Source of the DNA: Asterionellopsis glacialis
Taxonomy: Eukaryota > Bacillariophyta > Plagiogrammaphyceae > Rhaphoneidales > Asterionellopsidaceae
DNA length: 19,328 nt
Direction of reading: 5' to 3'
Assembly: GCA_014885115.2 (NCBI GenBank)
Contig: WKLE02005232.1
Location: 1-19,328, forward strand
The position numbers and the translations under genes were made by a program. The notes beneath the pieces are model-generated. The model saw nothing but the letters and a program-made list of their open reading frames with translations, made no database searches and was not told the DNA's origin. The stretch's first letter is position 1. Each line of letters starts with the position of its first letter. This document shows positions 17,301 through 19,328 of this stretch, piece after piece.

Positions 17301-18440
17301 TTAGACGACGTAATCAACGGCAGGAACAGTATCATTAGTGATACCTATTGCTACAGGTGACGAATCATTGTCTTCTTCTTGTTGTTGTCCCCCCTCGTCA
17401 TTATAATCATTGCTGCCCTCATTCTCCAAAAAAGATCTATGCAATAACATGGTGGTATCACGTACGCCAAATATATCATGCTCTTGATGTGAATATCCTA
17501 ATCCATCATACATGGATCGTGCAGCATCGTTCGATTGTTCTACACGTATATACATTTCGGATTTATTCATTTGTTCTTGCACAGTTTGTTCACACTTTTG
17601 AATCAAGGCACGCGCAATACCCTTACGTCTCCATTGAGGATGGATGCATAAATCACTTAAATATGGACGTGGTGGATCTGTACCTTGTTTTGGTGGACGT
17701 CCATCAATGTCGACAAACCCTACAATCATGGGTTTAGCATTGTTGTTATTATTACTATTCTTCAAGGTACGACGAGCAGATGGTGATGCTGCTGCTGATT
17801 TGGATGATTCAGCTACAGCAGCATACATGTAATGATTTGGATCTGAATAGGGAAAATTAGATTGTAATCGACTTAGTTCATTCATGGAACATAAATGTTT
17901 CCATGGTCCCTTTTGAAATTCTTCCTTGTAAAACGAAACTAAAATAATTTTAGAGACTTGATCCAATTCAGAAAAATTGATTTTTCGTATACGAAATGAT
18001 AATGGTGATGACTCAAATTTTTCATCTTCACTAACATCGACCGCATTCGTGCTCATGTTTGGTTGATCACCATGAATGTTGCCGTTGTTGCAACCATCCT
18101 CATCTGTAATTGTTGTTTCTGTTGTGGTCGTTGCTCTTAATAATGATGATCCATAAACAGTTGACAAGAAAAGGCTCTCAGTGCTAGTAGTAGCAGTAGT
18201 AGTAATCTTGCAAAATCTTGGATGAGGACAACTACGACTTTGATGTTGTTGGGATGATGGGGACAGTGACAATGAAAAAGCATTTACAAAAATGAATGAT
18301 GATGATAATTCATAACGACATGGATGTTGTGATAAAACACAAGATAGTACAAATATACATGATAATGTACATTTCCAAAATGTCACATCATGATGATTCA
18401 CATTAGTTCTTCTACTGGAACGGTTGTCTTTTTCCATCAT
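17301..18440 (-). CDS. GNAT-family N-acetyltransferase with presumed plastid-targeting leader
   Basis: A 379-residue protein. The GNAT domain (about 148-335) shows the beta4/alpha3 core YLSDLCIHPQWRRKGIARAL (260-279), whose RRKGIA loop is the R/Q-x-x-G-x-G/A acetyl-CoA pyrophosphate-binding motif, then MYIRVEQSNDAARSMYDGLGY (296-316), the usual beta5 and alpha4 with the N..A...Y..LGF-type ending. Such enzymes transfer acetyl from acetyl-CoA to an amine; the acceptor is not evident. The first 55 residues contain hydrophobic stretches (24-36 and 47-54) ending in VNAF (52-55). An Ala-Phe junction after a signal peptide is the hallmark of bipartite plastid import in diatoms, followed here by a Ser/Thr-rich acid-poor stretch (56-112). 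The mature domain is therefore probably plastidial. The predicted cleavage is unusually far from the first hydrophobic core. The tail (339-379) is acidic and low complexity. Met1 and Met2 are adjacent. Confidence 0.9.
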   Translation of the reverse strand: MMEKDNRSSRRTNVNHHDVTFWKCTLSCIFVLSCVLSQHPCRYELSSSFIFVNAFSLSLSPSSQQHQSRSCPHPRFCKITTTATTSTESLFLSTVYGSSLLRATTTTETTITDEDGCNNGNIHGDQPNMSTNAVDVSEDEKFESSPLSFRIRKINFSELDQVSKIILVSFYKEEFQKGPWKHLCSMNELSRLQSNFPYSDPNHYMYAAVAESSKSAAASPSARRTLKNSNNNNNAKPMIVGFVDIDGRPPKQGTDPPRPYLSDLCIHPQWRRKGIARALIQKCEQTVQEQMNKSEMYIRVEQSNDAARSMYDGLGYSHQEHDIFGVRDTTMLLHRSFLENEGSNDYNDEGGQQQEEDNDSSPVAIGITNDTVPAVDYVV

Positions 18441-19328
18441 GCTAATGTACTATTTTTGTAATGACGTGTTGTTGAAGAATGTTTGTTGATGGGATGTTTT
18501 TGTGAAGCTATGTGAATTGCTCCAATGTAAATAATATCAAAAACCCGAACAAATATAATAGACTTTTTCTAAAGTACTCTTTGCTCTCTAAAATAGAAGG
18601 AATGAAAGATCAATCTTGATCGCAATGAAATACAACCAAACACGCACCCCTTCGACAAGGCAAATACTGCTGTTTTTATCGGATGCTGACTATCCTATGT
18701 CTTTTGAACAAACCAAAAATAAAAAATTATCATCAGCCGAAGTGGAAGAAAACACGAGCGAGGCATGCGCGATACACTTGAAATTCAGAAAAAATGTGGG
18801 AGGAAACGTACTAAATAGATTTCGTACGTACGTTACCTCGTAAGAGTATGAAGCAAAAAGAGCAAGGACAGGTTAGATATTTTTTACTACATCATACTGT
18901 AATTCTGCTGACGTCATTGAGTAATTCCAAGAAAACTTGACGTAAGCTTGAAACTTGCATATTTAACAGATAAGAGATAAGGTTAGTATCATGTAGACGG
19001 TCGGATGACATACGTTAGTCCGATGAGAAAAATCGAAAAGCAAGTGGATGAAGATTCATTTGCTTGCGCGTTCACGAATGCGCGATCGGATGGACCCTAA
19101 TCTTCCCAGCGGTGCCTGAAGTACATAAATTCAAACAAAAATCTACGGGAAGGAGAACTGTAGCTTTTTATTCTCTCCGGTGTCTGCATAAAGGTACAGT
19201 ACAATAGAAAATAATCGCTACTAAAATATCTGCATCCCAACTTTCTGTATGATTCTTTTGAATACTGACTATATCAAATATCTAGCAAAGTGCATCCAAT
19301 AGAACCTAAGCACCTAATTTTTTACTTC
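18441..19328. other. Upstream region of the GNAT gene and right edge; no gene recognised
   Basis: The bases next to 18440 should be the GNAT leader and promoter (read on the minus strand). A 75-codon plus-strand frame at 18616-18843 begins at TTG (first ATG at 18625) and has no recognisable domain, so it is not called. Two GATAAG words occur near 18970-18980. No coding signal is visible up to the right edge. Confidence 0.45.
18909..18945. promoter_or_regulatory. Pair of TGACGT elements (possible bZIP/CRE-type sites)
   Basis: A full palindrome TGACGTCA lies at 18909-18916 and TGACGTAA at 18938-18945. A third TGACGT at 18462-18467 is 22 bases upstream of the GNAT start codon. TGACGT is the core of the CO2/cAMP-responsive elements described in the diatom Phaeodactylum tricornutum carbonic anhydrase promoter, bound by a bZIP factor. 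Across the whole window TGACGT is not more frequent than chance, so the role here rests only on clustering and on the palindrome. Confidence 0.3.

Noticed and set aside
18616..18843. 75-codon plus-strand frame near the right edge
   Set aside because: It begins at TTG, with the first ATG at 18625, and has no domain; it lies in the likely promoter region of the GNAT gene.
1..19328. CRISPR array, prokaryotic operon or defence system
   Set aside because: No regularly spaced repeats and no bacterial-type gene clusters were found; the genes are typical eukaryotic single units.

Overview
The window looks like nuclear DNA of a diatom or a close stramenopile relative. The reasons are: AT-leaning, gene-sparse DNA; long open reading frames with no visible introns; proteins swollen by Asn, Gln, Ser, Thr and Asp homopolymers; a plastid-type presequence with an alanine-phenylalanine cleavage motif; leucine-rich-repeat relics of the GTIPTE type; and a retroelement tail of a kind I associate with diatom genomes. 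The species cannot be named from sequence alone.

Layout from left to right. Bases 1-1690 hold the decayed 3' part of a retrotransposon: an RNase H domain, then a zinc-knuckle tail, broken by stops and frame changes. After an empty stretch comes an intact Rab-family small GTPase (3235-3942, +). It converges on a 664-residue protein (4983-6977, -) that I read as a calcineurin-like phosphoesterase fold with most metal ligands replaced. A 1.5 kb divergent intergenic region separates it from a 1097-residue RING-finger protein (8513-11806, +), a probable E3 ubiquitin ligase. The next 3 kb carry no intact gene but include a leucine-rich-repeat pseudogene on the minus strand (about 12301-12720). A WD40 seven-blade propeller protein (14790-17018, +) converges, across 282 bases, on a GNAT acetyltransferase with a presumed plastid-targeting leader (17301-18440, -). 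The right end (18441-19328) has no supportable gene, only a few TGACGT elements.

The five intact genes are separate eukaryotic transcription units, not an operon, and nothing shows that they act in one pathway. The items most worth a second look are the putative pseudo-phosphoesterase, the conserved-looking blocks buried in the RING protein, the two transposon/LRR relics, and a nine-base motif (GTAGGACTA and its complement) that recurs only between genes.
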